Shown in pieces: positions 5,762 through 6,896 of a stretch of 6,896 nt of DNA (its first letter is position 1; every line of letters starts with the position of its first letter). A program made the translations under genes and the position numbers. The stretch is from assembly GCA_963616135.1 (NCBI GenBank), contig CAVEJT010000040.1, positions 1-6,896 on the forward strand, written 5' to 3'. A model generated the notes under the pieces. That model had not been told where the DNA came from and did not search any database. It was given only the letters and a program-made list of their open reading frames with translations. The DNA is from UMGS1613 sp963616135 (GTDB lineage Bacteria > Bacillota_I > Bacilli_A > RF39 > UBA660).

Positions 5762-6447
5762 TGGAATATAATGAATTTTTACAAGAATTATATAATTTAC
5801 AAGATTTAAAATATAAAAATTTTCATTCTAAACTAATTATGAGTGACAATTTAATTGGAGTTAGAACACCTGAATTAAAAAGAATAGCGAAAAAAATAGC
5901 TAGAAGTGATTATATTAAATTTTTTAGTGAAAATAAACATAATTTATATGAAGAAACTCTTATACATGGACTTGTACTTGGATATTTAAAACTTGATTTT
6001 AATAGTTTAAAACCATATATAAATGAGTTTCTTCCATATATAAATAATTGGGCTATTTGTGATATGACTGCTGCCAATTTAAATATATATAAGAAAAATA
6101 AAACAAAAGATATTTGTTTTAATGAAATTAAAAAGTATATAAATGATTCTAATTATTGGATAAATAGATTTGGTTATGTATTAATATTAGATTATTTTAT
6201 TGAAGAGAAGTATATTGATGAAATATTTAAGTTATGTAATAACTATAAAGATGAATATTATGTTAAAATGAGCATTGCGTGGCTTATTTCAACGTGTTAT
6301 GTTAAATTTAAGGGTAGAACACTAACTTTCTTAAAGAGTTGTAAATTAGATGATTGGACATATAATAAATCAATCCAAAAGATAATAGAATCAAATAGAA
6401 TAGATAGTAGTGAAAAAACTATGTTAAAAGGGATGAAAAGAAAATGA
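5761..6447 (+). CDS. AlkD-like DNA alkylation repair protein (HEAT-like DNA glycosylase)
   Basis: This 228-aa, all-helical protein resembles the bacterial AlkC/AlkD family, HEAT-like-repeat glycosylases that excise bulky or cationic alkylated bases without flipping them. Typical segments are GVRTPELKRIAKKIA (33-47), YEETLIHGLVLGY (63-75), NNWAICDMTAANL (95-107), YWINRFGYVLILDYF (132-146), YYVKMSIAWLISTCY (166-180) and SIQKIIESNRI (204-214). Trp97, Asp101 and Arg136 fall at the same mutual spacing as the AlkD active-site residues Trp109, Asp113 and Arg148, which argues for an active enzyme. ATG 5761 overlaps the deoB stop; an AGGA at 5746-5749 is a weak, distant Shine-Dalgarno, so coupling to deoB is likely. 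It is the only gene here ending in TGA, and its stop overlaps the next start (ATGA). Lesion specificity cannot be read from sequence. A non-repair role for this small clade is possible. Confidence 0.85.
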   Translation: MEYNEFLQELYNLQDLKYKNFHSKLIMSDNLIGVRTPELKRIAKKIARSDYIKFFSENKHNLYEETLIHGLVLGYLKLDFNSLKPYINEFLPYINNWAICDMTAANLNIYKKNKTKDICFNEIKKYINDSNYWINRFGYVLILDYFIEEKYIDEIFKLCNNYKDEYYVKMSIAWLISTCYVKFKGRTLTFLKSCKLDDWTYNKSIQKIIESNRIDSSEKTMLKGMKRK

Positions 6448-6896
6448 AATATATGATAATTTCTGATATTCATGGTAATATAGAAGCACTTAATAAAGTT
6501 TTAAATATTTATAGAAGCGAGATGTGTGAAAAGCTTCTTATACTTGGTGATTTAATTAACTATGGAATTGATTACAATATAGAAGATATAATAAATAGAC
6601 TAAATTTAATGAAAGAAAATATTGTTTATGTTAAAGGCAATTGTGATGAAAATTTAAAAGGAATAGAATTTGGACATAATTATATAGAGAATATTTGTTT
6701 AAATAATAAAAAAATAGTTTTAACACATGGACATTTATTTAATAAAGATTATTTGAGTAAAATAGATGCTGATATAATACTTTCTGGACATACACATATT
6801 AATAATATAGAAAATTATAATAATAAATTTTTTATAAATCCAGGTTCCATTTCTAAATCTAGAAGGGGAGAAAATAGCTTTGCTATAATTGATAAT
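6444..6896 (+). CDS. Metallophosphoesterase, YfcE/MJ0936 family (3' end outside window)
   Basis: The first 151 codons of a calcineurin-like phosphodiesterase are present, and the frame is open to the last base, so the gene continues beyond the window. YfcE-type proteins are about 180 aa, so some 30 residues are probably missing. Metal-binding motifs are in order: SDIHGN (7-12; D8, H10), LGDL (34-37; D36), KGNCDE (64-69; N66), THGH (94-97; H95) and GHTH (115-118; H116, H118). The family segment NPGSIS lies at 132-137. These place a two-metal centre that hydrolyses phosphodiesters; the physiological substrate of YfcE proteins is not established. The start codon overlaps the TGA of the alkylation repair gene (ATGA), indicating the same operon. 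I assign the family firmly but no gene symbol, because several paralogues are common. Confidence 0.9.
   Translation, partial: MKYMIISDIHGNIEALNKVLNIYRSEMCEKLLILGDLINYGIDYNIEDIINRLNLMKENIVYVKGNCDENLKGIEFGHNYIENICLNNKKIVLTHGHLFNKDYLSKIDADIILSGHTHINNIENYNNKFFINPGSISKSRRGENSFAIIDN

Overview
The window is very AT-rich DNA, densely coding, with GAGGTG/AGGTGG-type Shine-Dalgarno sites and extended -10 promoters. Together with the XerD-DeoB gene order, which is also found in Bacillus subtilis (ripX-drm), this points to a low-GC Gram-positive bacterium of the Bacillota. It could be an uncultured gut or host-associated Bacilli/Erysipelotrichia-like lineage, but the sequence alone does not settle the genus. 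All seven tryptophan codons in the complete genes are TGG, and one gene ends in TGA, so the standard bacterial code fits better than the Mycoplasma code.

Layout. Positions 1-162 are intergenic and hold an inverted repeat, a probable terminator of an upstream gene, and a good promoter for pyruvate kinase (pyk, 163-1569, +). pyk converges on rarA (1576-2778, -), which encodes an AAA+ replication-associated recombination protein. Only 6 nt separate the two genes, and one hairpin that includes the rarA stop codon serves as a bidirectional terminator. A 79-nt region (2779-2857) with interleaved promoters and short TATCAAAAA repeats lies between rarA and a rightward operon.

The rightward operon (2858 to beyond 6896) contains a putative cytosolic HExxH zinc metalloprotease of unknown function, the tyrosine recombinase XerD, phosphopentomutase DeoB, an AlkD-like DNA alkylation repair glycosylase, and a YfcE-type metallophosphoesterase cut by the window edge. 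Its junctions are tight (8-nt overlap, 17-nt gap, 1-nt overlap, 4-nt overlap), so the genes are almost certainly co-transcribed and partly translationally coupled.

Three of the seven genes act in DNA maintenance: RarA at stalled forks, XerD in chromosome dimer resolution and AlkD in base repair. Two are metabolic: Pyk in lower glycolysis, and DeoB linking nucleoside salvage to the pentose phosphates. Most of the window is ordinary housekeeping sequence. The least explained parts are the HExxH protein that leads the operon and the repeat-bearing divergent promoter in front of it. I see no mobile element, CRISPR array, tRNA, rRNA or phage-defence system.
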